A stretch of DNA of 64,000 nucleotides. Origin: Methylobacterium dankookense. GTDB lineage: Bacteria; Pseudomonadota; Alphaproteobacteria; Rhizobiales; Beijerinckiaceae. Position 1 is the stretch's first letter. Each line of letters starts with the position of its first letter. Both the position numbers and the translations under genes were made by a program. The stretch spans positions 1 through 64,000 of the forward strand of contig NZ_CABFVH010000024.1 in assembly GCF_902141855.1 (NCBI RefSeq). The letters run 5' to 3'. A model generated the notes under the pieces. It made no database searches and was not told the DNA's origin. It saw nothing but the letters and a program-made list of their open reading frames with translations. Positions 17,300 to 25,981 of the stretch are shown piece by piece.

Positions 17300-17886
17300 G
17301 ATCGAAGCAAGTAGACGAGAGGATAGAGGAGAACCCAGATCAAGTCGACCATGTGCCAGAATGCGGTACCGGTCTCGATGTTTTCGAGGCTATCGTTAAA
17401 GTATATAATTCCGATTATGACCACTCCAAGCACCACATGCATTGCGTGAAATCCGGTCATAAGAAAATAGAGAGTCCAGAACGTATTGGTGTCGATGTCG
17501 ATCCCGTGCGCGAACTTATCGGCATAGTCGACGGCCTTGGTCCCGAGGAAGGCGAGGCCCAGCACCATGGAACCGATCAGGGCCGGCCCCGGGTCGAGAC
17601 CGGCGCGCTTTCGCTGAAGCGCGACCGCCGCCGACCAGCCGCTCGTGACCAGGACGACGGTGGCGATACCGCCCAGCACGCGGCCGACCCGCGCCTGCGA
17701 GGCTTCGAAGCCCGTAGGGTCGAGGGCGTGCGCGACGGCGAAGCCGACGAAGAATGCGCCGAATACGCCGAGCTCTCCCAGGATCAGGATCCACATCATG
17801 GGATTTCCGGGGAGCCCGGACAGCGGCCCCCAATCGTCCCCGGCGGTCGGGGAGGGAGCGGGCGTGTGGTGCGGGGGAACGGTCAT
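17296..17886 (-). CDS. norE: NorE, cytochrome oxidase subunit III family
   Basis: A 196-residue, five-helix membrane protein of the heme-copper oxidase subunit III family (PMMWILILGELGVFGAFF; FHAMHVVLGVVIIGI; FWHMVDLIWVLLYPLVYL). NorE supports nitric oxide reductase assembly or stability and is not catalytic. The start at 17886 (MTVPPHH) is preferred over the upstream extension to 18090. Bases 17376-17500 are markedly richer in A and T than anything around them, with A/T-ending codons (for NDSLENIE and the preceding helix), although the protein sequence stays conserved. Confidence 0.9.
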   Translation of the reverse strand: MTVPPHHTPAPSPTAGDDWGPLSGLPGNPMMWILILGELGVFGAFFVGFAVAHALDPTGFEASQARVGRVLGGIATVVLVTSGWSAAVALQRKRAGLDPGPALIGSMVLGLAFLGTKAVDYADKFAHGIDIDTNTFWTLYFLMTGFHAMHVVLGVVIIGIIYFNDSLENIETGTAFWHMVDLIWVLLYPLVYLLRS

Positions 17887-17930
17887 GGCCTTGTCGCGGA
17901 AGTCCCTAACGCGGGATGGAGCCCCCGTGT

Positions 17931-17944
17931 TTGTTCCAGCGCAA
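17931..17944. promoter_or_regulatory. Degenerate FNR/DNR-type box between norE and norC
   Basis: TTGTTCCAGCGCAA keeps the outer TTG and CAA and the CCAG spacer seen in other boxes but differs inside both half-sites. It is 44 bases from norE and 108 from norC, a suitable place to drive the divergent nor genes. Confidence 0.5.
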
Positions 17945-18052
17945 AGTCCGGAGGCGGTGGCGCAAGTAAGAGGGAGGCCCGGCCACTCAGGCGAGGCGGG
18001 GGCAGGATCCGAGGAGGGTGCCGTTGGCCGATTCGAGCGGAGTTGATCCGTA

Positions 18053-18505
18053 ATGAGCGAACGATTCACCAAGGCCGCGGCCCGGAACATCTTCTACGGC
18101 GGTTCGGCGTTCTTCTTCGTGGCTTTCATCGCGCTGACCGCGCACAGCCACTACTACATCGTTCGCGCGAGCACGGACGCGGCCGGCCTGACCGACAGCG
18201 TGGCGCGGGGCAAGCACGTCTGGGAGCGCAACTCCTGCATCAATTGCCACTCCCTCCACGGCGAGGGCGCCTACTTCGCTCCGGAGCTGGGCAATGTCTG
18301 GGTCCGGTACGGCGGCCCCAAGGACCCCGAGGGCGCGCGCGCCGCGCTGATCGCCTGGATGCAGTCGCAGCCGAGCGGCGTCCCGGGACGCCGGCAGATG
18401 CCGAATTTCCACCTGAACGATCAGGACCTCAATGCCTTGGTCGACTTCCTGGAGTGGGCCAGCCGAACCAATAAGCAGGGCTGGCCGCCCAACGACGCCG
18501 GTTGA
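18053..18505 (+). CDS. norC: Nitric oxide reductase subunit C
   Basis: A 150-residue membrane-anchored monoheme cytochrome c. One N-terminal helix (about residues 14-34), the heme motif CINCH (about 62-66), and a distal methionine candidate in RRQMPNFHL. It passes electrons from periplasmic donors to NorB. The gene is followed by norB after 11 bases. The ribosome-binding site is weak (GGAG before TTGATCCGTA). Confidence 0.96.
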   Translation: MSERFTKAAARNIFYGGSAFFFVAFIALTAHSHYYIVRASTDAAGLTDSVARGKHVWERNSCINCHSLHGEGAYFAPELGNVWVRYGGPKDPEGARAALIAWMQSQPSGVPGRRQMPNFHLNDQDLNALVDFLEWASRTNKQGWPPNDAG

Positions 18506-18516
18506 GGAGACCCAAG

Positions 18517-19878
18517 ATGAAATACGCGACGCAGAAGGTCGCCTACTACTACTTCGCCGGCGCGATGATCCTGTTCGCGGTCCAGGTCACGATGGGGCTC
18601 CTCGCCGGCACGGTCTACGTGCTGCCGAACTTCCTGGCCGAGATACTGCCCTTCAACATCCTGCGCATGATGCACACGAACGCGCTCATCGTCTGGTTGC
18701 TGATGGGTTTCTTCGGGTGCGCCTACTACCTCGTTCCCGAGGAGGCCGAGAGGGACATCGAGAGCCCGTTGCTGGCCTACGTGCAGCTCGGCCTCCTCAT
18801 GTTCGCGGCGCTGGCGGCGGTGATCGGCTACGCCTTCGGCGTGCACGAGGGCCGCGAGTTCCTCGAACAACCCCTCTGGATCAAGATCGGCATCGTCGTC
18901 GTGGCGCTGATCTTCCTCTACAACGTCTCGATGACCGTCGCCAAAGGGCGCAAGACCGCGGTGACGAACGTGCTTCTGCTCGGGCTATGGGGCATCGCCG
19001 TCTTCTGGCTGTTCGCCTTCTACAACCCCGCGAATCTCTCACTCGACAAGATGTATTGGTGGTACGTCGTCCATCTCTGGGTGGAGGGCGTCTGGGAGCT
19101 GGTGATGGCCTCCGTCCTCGCCTTCCTGATGATCAAGATGACGGGCGTGGACCGAGAGGTCATCGAGAAGTGGCTCTATGCCATCGTCGGACTGGCGCTG
19201 TTCTCGGGTCTTCTCGGCACCGGCCACCATTATTACTGGATCGGCGCGCCAGGATATTGGCAGTGGATCGGGAGCATCTTCTCCACGTTCGAGATCGCGC
19301 CGTTCTTCGCCATGGTGATCTTCGCCTTCACGATGGTCTGGAAGGGGCGCCGCGACCACCCGAACAGGGCCGCCATGCTGTGGTCGCTCGGCTGCACCGT
19401 CGGCGCATTCTTCGGTGCCGGAGTCTGGGGCTTCATGCACACGCTGTCGTTCATCAACTATTACAGCCACGGCACGCAGGTCACGGCCGCGCACGGACAT
19501 CTCGCGTTCTTCGGCGCCTACGTGATGCTGAACCTGGCGATGATCACCTACGCCATGCCGTACCTGCGCAACCGTCTCCCGTACAACCAGGTGCTCAACA
19601 TGTGGAGCTTCTGGATCATGACCTCGGCCATGGCGTTCATGACCTTCGTGCTGACCTTCGCCGGCGTGGTGCAGGTCCACCTGCAGCGAGTTATGGGCAT
19701 GAGCTACATGGAGGTGCAGGAGCAGCTGAACCTGTTCTACTGGATGCGCCTCGGGACCGGGGTTTTCGTCGGGATCTCCGCGCTGCTGTACCTCTACTCG
19801 ATCTTCGGCCCGGCGCGCGAGGACAAGCCGGAACGACTCGTGGCGCCCCTGCGGCCGCTGCCGCGACCCGCCGAATAG
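18517..19878 (+). CDS. norB: Nitric oxide reductase subunit B
   Basis: A 453-residue, twelve-helix catalytic subunit that reduces 2 NO to N2O with heme b3-FeB. The length matches the cytochrome c-dependent cNor type, not the longer quinol qNor. The His-containing helices are visible: MMHTNALIVWLLMGFFGCAY, WWYVVHLWVEGVWEL, GTGHHYYWIG and AAHGHLAFFGAYVMLNL. The start at 18517 follows GAGGAG. With NorC it forms the functional reductase; NorQ and NorD assist its assembly. Confidence 0.97.
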   Translation: MKYATQKVAYYYFAGAMILFAVQVTMGLLAGTVYVLPNFLAEILPFNILRMMHTNALIVWLLMGFFGCAYYLVPEEAERDIESPLLAYVQLGLLMFAALAAVIGYAFGVHEGREFLEQPLWIKIGIVVVALIFLYNVSMTVAKGRKTAVTNVLLLGLWGIAVFWLFAFYNPANLSLDKMYWWYVVHLWVEGVWELVMASVLAFLMIKMTGVDREVIEKWLYAIVGLALFSGLLGTGHHYYWIGAPGYWQWIGSIFSTFEIAPFFAMVIFAFTMVWKGRRDHPNRAAMLWSLGCTVGAFFGAGVWGFMHTLSFINYYSHGTQVTAAHGHLAFFGAYVMLNLAMITYAMPYLRNRLPYNQVLNMWSFWIMTSAMAFMTFVLTFAGVVQVHLQRVMGMSYMEVQEQLNLFYWMRLGTGVFVGISALLYLYSIFGPAREDKPERLVAPLRPLPRPAE

Positions 19879-19920
19879 GCCAGACGGGAGCCGGCGCAGC
19901 CGCTCCCCGGAGAACAGACG

Positions 19921-20733
19921 ATGGCGCGACCTTCGATCCTGCCGGCGCCCGGCGCCGACGACCCGCCATTCTACCGGGAGACGGCCGGGGAATGCGAGCT
20001 GTTCGAACGGGCTTTCCGCAACCGGATGCCCCTGCTCATCAAGGGACCGACCGGCTGCGGGAAGACCCGTTTCGTCGCGCACATGGCGGCCCGGTTGGGG
20101 CGTCCGCTCTACACGGTGGCGTGTCACGACGACCTGACCGCCGCCGACCTCACCGGTCGCTACCTGCTCAAGGGGGGCGACACGGTTTGGGCCGACGGGC
20201 CCCTCACCCGCGCGGTGCGCGACGGTGCGATCTGCTACCTGGACGAGGTGGTGGAGGCGCGCAAGGACGTGACGGTGGTGCTGCATCCGGTCACCGACGA
20301 CCGGAGGACGCTGCCTCTGGAACGGACGGGCGAGATCCTGCACGCCCCGCCCGAGTTCATGCTCGTCGTGTCGTACAACCCTGGCTACCAGAACGTTCTC
20401 AAGAGCCTCAAGCCGTCGACGCGGCAGCGCTTCCTCGCGCTCGAATTCTCGTTCCCCCAGCCGGAGGTGGAGGCCGCCATCGTCGCCCGGGAGAGCGGCC
20501 TCGCGCAGGAGCGGTGCGCCGCGCTGGTACGGCTCGCGAACGCGCTCCGCGAACTCAAGGGGAAGGACCTCGACGAGGGGGCTTCCACCCGCCTCGTCAT
20601 CTACTGCGCCAGCCTCATCAAGGCCGGCATGAGGCCGGCCGATGCGGTCGTCGCCGCGCTGATCGAGCCGCTGACCGACGACCCGGACGTGAGGCAGGGC
20701 CTCCTGCGCGTGGCTGACATCGCGTTGGGCTGA
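19921..20733 (+). CDS. norQ: NorQ/CbbQ-type MoxR AAA+ ATPase
   Basis: A 270-residue MoxR-family ATPase. Walker A is GPTGCGKTR (about residues 41-49) and the Walker B region reads AICYLDEVVEARKDV; sensor motifs follow in VVSYNPGYQ and STRQRF. NorQ acts with the VWA protein NorD to activate nitric oxide reductase, probably by inserting the non-heme iron. It sits in the standard norCBQD order. Confidence 0.94.
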   Translation: MARPSILPAPGADDPPFYRETAGECELFERAFRNRMPLLIKGPTGCGKTRFVAHMAARLGRPLYTVACHDDLTAADLTGRYLLKGGDTVWADGPLTRAVRDGAICYLDEVVEARKDVTVVLHPVTDDRRTLPLERTGEILHAPPEFMLVVSYNPGYQNVLKSLKPSTRQRFLALEFSFPQPEVEAAIVARESGLAQERCAALVRLANALRELKGKDLDEGASTRLVIYCASLIKAGMRPADAVVAALIEPLTDDPDVRQGLLRVADIALG

Positions 20734-20736
20734 CCC

Positions 20737-22647
20737 ATGTCGCCGTTCGAGCCGGAGGAGAGCGTCGGGAAGCTGTGGCACCGGCTCGTCGGCGGCGCGT
20801 CAACCTACCCCCGCCACCCCGGGGCCACGGCGCGGCTGGACGACGTCCGGGGACGGCTCGGGGTCATGTTTCGCGCGCTCGGCGGGGACGGCGCGATCCG
20901 GATCGCGTCCGGCGCGTCCCTCGAATCGGGACACCGCCTGAGCCTCAGGCAGCGGGTGGGGCTCGGCCGCGAGAGGATCGACAGGGGGGCGCTCGACGAG
21001 AGCACGTTGCGTCTCCCGGCCGCCCTGGACGTCTTTCCCGAGCGCATCGACAACGAGGCCGCGTACGAGTGGCTGGCGGCTTGGTTCGCGCACGCGCGAA
21101 CGCCGGCCGGCGCCGACGACCCGCTGCAGAACGACGTCCTCCGGCTCCGCGCGGCCCTGGCGACGACGCGCGTCACGCTCGACCGCTGGCCGGGCCTGGG
21201 ACCGCTGCACGCGCGGTTGAGCGCGGCGTCCCTGAGGGTGCGACCGAGCAGAACGCTCCCACCATGCGAGGCCATCCTGGAGGCCGTCATCCGGTCGCTC
21301 CTCGGAGGCCCCGCCGCTCCGCCGACCGGCGACCTGCTGTCGGAGGCGATTCGCGGCGAGGGACCGGTTGCCGGGCTCGTCGCGCCGCGGGGCTACCAGA
21401 CCTATCTGCCGGTCCCGATCTGGGGCGACGTGCTCGGCGGGGGAGGGGGCCCGCACCGCGCGGACGCACCCGAGGAAGGCGGCGGCTCCGTTCCCGCCGA
21501 TCCAAGGCGCCGGCAAGCGGCACGGCGGTCCTCCGACCAGAGCGAGCGCGGCGACCCGCTGCTTCTCCACCGCTTCGAGACGATCTTCAGCATCTCGGAG
21601 ATGGTCAACGTCAACCGCGGCGTGGACGACGACGACGAGGCGGGCGCGCGCCAGGCGCTTGAGGACCTACCCGAGCTGACGCTGGGCTCCAACAAGAGGC
21701 GGGCGGCCACGCGGCTCAAGCTAGACCTCGACCTCACCCCCTCCGCGGCCGAGGCTGAGCCCGTCGTTGCCGAGCTGACCTACCCCGAGTGGGACTGGAA
21801 GCGGCAGGCGTACCGGAAGGACTACTGCCGCGTGCTGGCGAGCCCGGCCCCCGAGGAGGGGGAGGATTGGTCGCCCGATGCGGAGATGCAGCAACGCATC
21901 CGGCAGGTGCGCCGCCAGTTCGAGGCCTTGCGGCCGCGGAGGCAGACCTTTCACGGGGAGCCCGACGGAGACGATCTCGACCTGTCCGCCCTGGTGCGCG
22001 ACCGGGCCGACCGTCGCGCCGGGGGCGCCGGAACGGAGCGCGTGTTCGAAAGCTCCCGAGCTGCCGCCCGCGACCTGTCGCTGGCCGTGCTGATGGACGT
22101 CTCGCTCTCGACCGACGCCTGGATACAGGACCGCCGGGTCCTCGACGTCGAGAAGAGCGCGCTGCTCGCGCTCAGCCATGGGCTGACGGCGTGCGGCGAC
22201 GAGCACGCCGTGTTCACCTTCACCTCGCGACGGCGCGACTGGGTCAGCGTGGCAGCCGTGAAGGAATTCGAGGAAGAGCTGAGCGCCCGGGTCGTCCGAC
22301 GCATCCAGGCGCTGAAGCCGGGCCAATACACCCGGATCGGCGCCGCCGTCCGGCACGTGGCGGCGAGGCTCGACGCGCGCCCGCACCGCAAACGCCTCCT
22401 CCTCATCCTGACAGACGGCAAGCCGAACGACATCGACCACTACGAAGGGCGCTACGGCATCGAGGACACGCGCATGGCCATCCGGGAGGCGCGCGAGGCC
22501 GGCATCCGGGTTTTCGGCGTGACCGTCGACGAGCAGGCCCACGACTACTTCCCCTACATCTTCGGGCGAGGCGCCTACGCGATCTTCCCGAACATCTCCC
22601 GGATGCCCGTCGCCCTGCCGGCCATCTACCGCCAGATCACAAGCTAA
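20737..22647 (+). CDS. norD: NorD, VWA-domain activator of NO reductase
   Basis: A 636-residue protein with a variable N-terminal half and a C-terminal von Willebrand A domain. The metal-ion site motif is DVSLSTD, followed by KRLLLILTDGKPNDIDHYEGRYG and FGVTVDEQA. It pairs with NorQ as a chelatase-like activation machine for NorB. It starts three bases after norQ, so the two are co-translated. The middle region is acidic and Arg-rich with low-complexity segments. Confidence 0.94.
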   Translation: MSPFEPEESVGKLWHRLVGGASTYPRHPGATARLDDVRGRLGVMFRALGGDGAIRIASGASLESGHRLSLRQRVGLGRERIDRGALDESTLRLPAALDVFPERIDNEAAYEWLAAWFAHARTPAGADDPLQNDVLRLRAALATTRVTLDRWPGLGPLHARLSAASLRVRPSRTLPPCEAILEAVIRSLLGGPAAPPTGDLLSEAIRGEGPVAGLVAPRGYQTYLPVPIWGDVLGGGGGPHRADAPEEGGGSVPADPRRRQAARRSSDQSERGDPLLLHRFETIFSISEMVNVNRGVDDDDEAGARQALEDLPELTLGSNKRRAATRLKLDLDLTPSAAEAEPVVAELTYPEWDWKRQAYRKDYCRVLASPAPEEGEDWSPDAEMQQRIRQVRRQFEALRPRRQTFHGEPDGDDLDLSALVRDRADRRAGGAGTERVFESSRAAARDLSLAVLMDVSLSTDAWIQDRRVLDVEKSALLALSHGLTACGDEHAVFTFTSRRRDWVSVAAVKEFEEELSARVVRRIQALKPGQYTRIGAAVRHVAARLDARPHRKRLLLILTDGKPNDIDHYEGRYGIEDTRMAIREAREAGIRVFGVTVDEQAHDYFPYIFGRGAYAIFPNISRMPVALPAIYRQITS

Positions 22648-22667
22648 CCCCCACCCAGGAGCGGATC

Positions 22668-23252
22668 ATGCGCAAATGGCTACCTGCCCCGATCCTCGTC
22701 GCGTTGCTCGTGAGCCCCGCAGTTGCCCAGACGAACATCCGCCCGGACACGAACCCGCGGGTGCCGCCGCAGGCCGGGCAGGGACTGCCGGCCGAGGATC
22801 GCGAGTTCCTCAACCGGGCGGCGAACCTGAGCGACGCCGAGGTCGAAGCCGGGCAGCCGGCCGACAGGTCCTCCACCCCCGCGGTGAGGGAGTTCGGCCG
22901 AGCAATCGCGGCGGAGCACGCGAAGCTGCGCGCGGCCGTCGGTCGCCTGGCGCAACAGCATGGAGTGGCGGTCTCCCATCCCTCGCGGGAGTGGTGGACG
23001 GCCGAGCTGCAACGGATTGCCGGACTCTCGGGCGAGGAGTTCGACCGCAACTATCTCGACTGGCAGCTCAAGGCCCACCTCGCGTTGGTGAACCTCTACC
23101 AGCAACAAGCCTCCAACGCGGCCGGGACGGACCTGTCGAAGTTCGCCATCACCACGATGAACCAGCTGCAGCGCGCCTTCGGGGAGGCGAAGCGGCTCGG
23201 CGCGGCGCACGGCGTCGCCATCGAAACCATCAAGCAGCCGCCGCAGTATTGA
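22668..23252 (+). CDS. DUF4142 exported protein
   Basis: A 194-residue protein with a clear signal peptide (MRKWLPAPILVALLVSPAVAQ) and a DUF4142 helical domain (EDREFLNRAANLSDAEVEAG; AVREFGRAIAAEHAKL; FDRNYLDWQLKAHLALVNLY). DUF4142 proteins have a ferritin-like four-helix shape but no proven function. It follows norD by 20 bases with an AGGAG site, so it is probably the fifth gene of the nor operon. Confidence 0.88.
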   Translation: MRKWLPAPILVALLVSPAVAQTNIRPDTNPRVPPQAGQGLPAEDREFLNRAANLSDAEVEAGQPADRSSTPAVREFGRAIAAEHAKLRAAVGRLAQQHGVAVSHPSREWWTAELQRIAGLSGEEFDRNYLDWQLKAHLALVNLYQQQASNAAGTDLSKFAITTMNQLQRAFGEAKRLGAAHGVAIETIKQPPQY

Positions 23253-23297
23253 CGCGCGGCCGCTTCCCGCGGCTTCCGGCCCGCCAGGAACCATCCG

Positions 23298-23453
23298 ATG
23301 AACGATGCGCAGGTCGGGCTGCTGGTCGCGGTCCCCATGATCGCCGCGATGGCGGTGACGCTCCACCGCGCCGGGGCTCTCGGGGGGGCAGGGGCGGTGT
23401 CAGCCGTCGCCATGGCCGTGGGCTTCGGGGCCGTCCTGTTCTTCTCGCAGTGA
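23298..23453 (+). CDS. 51-residue two-helix membrane protein
   Basis: Begins at an ATG 45 bases after the DUF4142 gene, preceded by CAGGAACC, and encodes 51 residues with two hydrophobic segments (VGLLVAVPMIAAMAVTL and VSAVAMAVGFGAVLFF). No family was recognised. Its position at the end of the nor operon and its clean hydrophobic pattern support a real small membrane protein. Confidence 0.55.
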   Translation: MNDAQVGLLVAVPMIAAMAVTLHRAGALGGAGAVSAVAMAVGFGAVLFFSQ

Positions 23454-23966
23454 GCTGCGTGATCGGCGGGGCCACATCGTCGGCCGCGCGTATGCAGGGG
23501 ACCCGGTCTCACCGGTCCTTACCGTCGGTCACGGCCGGCGCCGGGGCCGGGTCCTCTCGGGACAGGGACGCGATCATCCGCCTCCCCGATCCGCCCGCGC
23601 GTCCGATAGCTGCCTCCTCGAATCCGGCCGGGTCACCACCGCGGCGGGGCTCCCGAACGCGCCCGATTTCACGGGCGCGGCGCATGTCCTGATCCGCGCC
23701 AATCCGACGGGCGGCCTGCAAGGCGCGAACCTGCGCCCCGGCCCGAGCGGCGCTCGTCGTCGCCATCCGGAGCGTGAAGCGTCGATGCCCTGGCGCGTCG
23801 CGGGTCATCGGCCCCGGTCCGGCGCCGGCCCGCGGGCGGCCGGCATCCGCCGGGTCGACACCGTCGCCCGGACTGCCGGCCGCCTGCTCGAAGCCATCGC
23901 ACGGCCGTGGCTGCAAACCGGCGCATCGTTCGGTCACCGAGGCTTCGGGCAGCGCGGACCGGCCCC
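23454..23966. other. Stretch without a supported gene, nor operon to pqqC
   Basis: 513 bases. Open frames on both strands are Arg/Ala/Pro-rich and lack family features or ribosome-binding sites. No repeat or box was recognised. Confidence 0.4.
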
Positions 23967-24743
23967 TCAGGCAAGGCCCTCGCCGGGCTGCCAGGCGTCG
24001 GGCGGCACGAGGCCCGGCGCCACGTAGGCGAAGTACAGGGCGTCGAGCTGCGTCCAGAGCACGTTGCACTTGAAGGTCAGCGCATCCATGGCGGCGCGCT
24101 GCAGCTCCGGCGTGGTGGCGTGATGCTTGACGTAGTCGAGGGCGAAGTCCGCGTCGCGCGGCGCCTGGGTGAGGCGCTTGTCGAAATAGGCGAGCGTCTC
24201 CTTGGTGATGAAGTCGTAGTTCTTCAGCATCCCGGCGACGCGCTCGGAGATGATGGTCGGCGAGAACATCTCGGTGAGCGAGGAGGCGATCGCCTCCAGC
24301 AGGCTCCGCTCCGAGACGAAATGCACGTAGGCGTCCACCGAGAAGCGGGTCGCCGAGAGGATGCCCTTCGTCGAGAGCACGTAGTCGCGCGCGAAGCCGA
24401 CGCCCTCGGCGAGCTTCAGCCAGCGCTCGATGCCGCCGTCGCCCTCGTGGTCGCCGTCGTGATCGACGATGCGCTGGCGCCAGATCCGGCGCAAGCTCGC
24501 GTCCGGCAGGCGGGCGAGCACCGCCGCGTCCTTCACGGGGATCATCGCCTGGTAGTAGTAGCGGTTGAGCGCCCAGGCCCGGACCTGATCCTTGCTCAGC
24601 TTGCCGTCGTGCAGCAGGCGGTGGAACGGGTGCAGGTTGTGATAGCGCCGCGCGCCGATGTCGCGCAGCGCCGCCTCCAGCTCCTCGTGGCTGAGGAGGC
24701 GCTGGGTCGCGTCGGCGCCGGGAGTGGGGAAGGAGGCGTTCAT
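23967..24743 (-). CDS. pqqC: Pyrroloquinoline-quinone synthase PqqC (orphan)
   Basis: A 258-residue all-helical oxidase that catalyses the last step of PQQ synthesis, ring closure and oxidation of AHQQ using molecular oxygen. Family features: HPFHRLLHDGKLSKDQVRAW, NRYYYQAMIPVKDAAVLAR, RIVDHDGDHEGDGGIERWL and ISERVAGMLKNYDFITKETL. It is free-standing, whereas Methylobacterium extorquens carries a PqqC/D fusion, and none of pqqA, B, D or E is nearby. The promoter holds a near-perfect FNR-type box 57 bases upstream, odd for an O2-consuming enzyme. Confidence 0.94.
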   Translation of the reverse strand: MNASFPTPGADATQRLLSHEELEAALRDIGARRYHNLHPFHRLLHDGKLSKDQVRAWALNRYYYQAMIPVKDAAVLARLPDASLRRIWRQRIVDHDGDHEGDGGIERWLKLAEGVGFARDYVLSTKGILSATRFSVDAYVHFVSERSLLEAIASSLTEMFSPTIISERVAGMLKNYDFITKETLAYFDKRLTQAPRDADFALDYVKHHATTPELQRAAMDALTFKCNVLWTQLDALYFAYVAPGLVPPDAWQPGEGLA

Positions 24744-24800
24744 GGCGTTTCCGTGCGTCGTTCGGGCGCCGGAGTGGAGGGGAGCTGCGGCCGCCCTTCC

Positions 24801-24814
24801 TTGATTCAGGTCAA
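24801..24814. promoter_or_regulatory. FNR/FixK/DNR-type box upstream of pqqC
   Basis: TTGATTCAGGTCAA, extended outward by CC and GG to an 18-base near-palindrome. It lies 57 bases before pqqC and 123 bases before the divergent CBS gene. Confidence 0.72.
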
Positions 24815-24937
24815 GGGGAACGGGGCTCGGCGCCGTACCTGCCGGGTACGCCGCGGATCAGGCGATCCGTGGCGGACCACCGTAGGGCGACCTGCCCCGG
24901 CGCCGGCCCGCCGGCGGCCCACGACCGGGAGGCCCGC

Positions 24938-25309
24938 ATGACATGCCCAACCGTCGAGGATCGCTTGGCCGGCCGCCCGCTTGTCGGCGTGACCGGCTGC
25001 TTCACGGTCGCGGCCGCCTGCCATCGGATGCGCGAACACGACGTGGGAGCGCTCGCAGTCCTCGATGACCGGCGTCTCGTCGGCATCCTGAGCGATCGCG
25101 ACCCCGCGGTTCGCGTGATCGCCGGCCACTGCGACCCGCTTCTGACCCCCGTCCGAGAGGTGATGACGCGCGAGCCGACAACCCTTCCAGCGCACGCCGC
25201 CATCCCCGGTGCGCTCCGGGCCATGTCGGCCGGCGGCTTCCGCCACTCGCCGGTCACGCGGGGCGAAGGCGGTCATCGGGATGCTGTCCCTGCGCGACAT
25301 CCCGCATGA
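24938..25309 (+). pseudogene. CBS-domain protein with a frameshift
   Basis: The reading frame begins as a CBS-pair protein (GVTGCFTVAAACHRMREHDVG; AVLDDRRLVGILSDRD; VREVMTREPTTLPAHAAI). Near 25258 the sense moves to another frame, which reads AKAVIGMLSLRDIPHEG, the normal end of a second CBS motif. As written, the protein ends with 15 unrelated residues. So the gene is either frameshifted or carries a sequence error. In the shifted frame there is no stop before the next gene. CBS pairs usually bind adenine nucleotides. Confidence 0.6.
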
Positions 25310-25416
25310 GGGCGATCAGCCGAGCGGGCGCACCCGGGAGGTGCCGGTCCTTGCCCTGGGTCGAGCGTCGCCTCCAGTGGCGACGAGCGGCCGCCCGCCT
25401 CGAAGCCTGCCCTCGG

Positions 25417-25430
25417 TTGAGGCAGATCAA
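25417..25430. promoter_or_regulatory. FNR/FixK/DNR-type box upstream of a lone receiver
   Basis: TTGAGGCAGATCAA, 54 bases before the response regulator start at 25485. It lies in the decayed tail of the CBS gene. Confidence 0.62.
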
Positions 25431-25484
25431 GGCGCCGCTCCGGCACCGGGCCTAGGCCGAGGTGAGAAGGGATCGGGCGCCGCC

Positions 25485-25862
25485 ATGCCGAAACACACGG
25501 GACCGGTGCTCGTCGTCGACGACGACGAGGCCGTCCGCCACTCACTGAAATTCGTCCTGGAGCTCGAAGGCCTCGACGTACGCCTGTACCGGGACGGCGC
25601 CGCCTTGCTCCGCGACGCCGCCCTGCCGCGCACGGGCTGCCTCGTGGTGGACTATTGGATGCCCGGCATGGACGGCTTCGAGCTCGTCGGACGCCTGCGC
25701 GACCGAAACGTTGACCTCCCGGCCATCCTGATCACCGGCCGACCTTCCGGTGACCTGCAGCGCCGCGCCGCCCATGCGGGCTTCCGCCTTGTCGTCGAGA
25801 AACCGTTCGAGGACGGATCCCTGCTGGACGGCATCCACGACGCCCTCGCGGCGGCCAGCTGA
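25485..25862 (+). CDS. Single-domain response regulator (FixJ-like receiver)
   Basis: A 125-residue stand-alone receiver: acidic pair DDDEA near the N-terminus, phospho-Asp in VVDYWMPGMDG, Thr in LITGRPSGD, and Lys in VEKPFEDG. It has no output domain, so it should act by protein contact or as a phosphate sink. Its sequence is closest in style to FixJ receivers, and it lies just upstream of fixK and behind an FNR-type box. A feedback role on FixL, like that of FixT-type inhibitors, is possible but is inference. Confidence 0.85.
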   Translation: MPKHTGPVLVVDDDEAVRHSLKFVLELEGLDVRLYRDGAALLRDAALPRTGCLVVDYWMPGMDGFELVGRLRDRNVDLPAILITGRPSGDLQRRAAHAGFRLVVEKPFEDGSLLDGIHDALAAAS

Positions 25863-25880
25863 GGGACGGGCGGCACCTCC

Positions 25881-25894
25881 GTAGAATTCCCTAG
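25881..25894 (+). promoter_or_regulatory. Possible FixJ-binding element upstream of fixK
   Basis: GTAGAATTCCCTAG, about 88 bases before the fixK start, resembles the GTAGTTTCCC-type elements bound by FixJ in rhizobial fixK promoters. The match is partial and recalled, not computed. Confidence 0.3.
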
Positions 25895-25981
25895 GGGGCG
25901 CCCCTTAAGAGAAGTCCCGGAATTTCGCCCCATCCGTGCGGGGCGTAGCCATGGAGCCACGTTCCGCACCCGGAGGCTTCC

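Noticed and set aside
23509-24069. Minus-strand frame between the nor operon and pqqC
   Set aside because: Partly overlaps pqqC, is Arg/Ala-rich throughout, and lacks a ribosome-binding site or family motif.
24938-25309. Annotation of the CBS gene as an intact protein
   Set aside because: The last 15 residues do not resemble a CBS end, while the next frame does (VIGMLSLRD), so I call it frameshifted.
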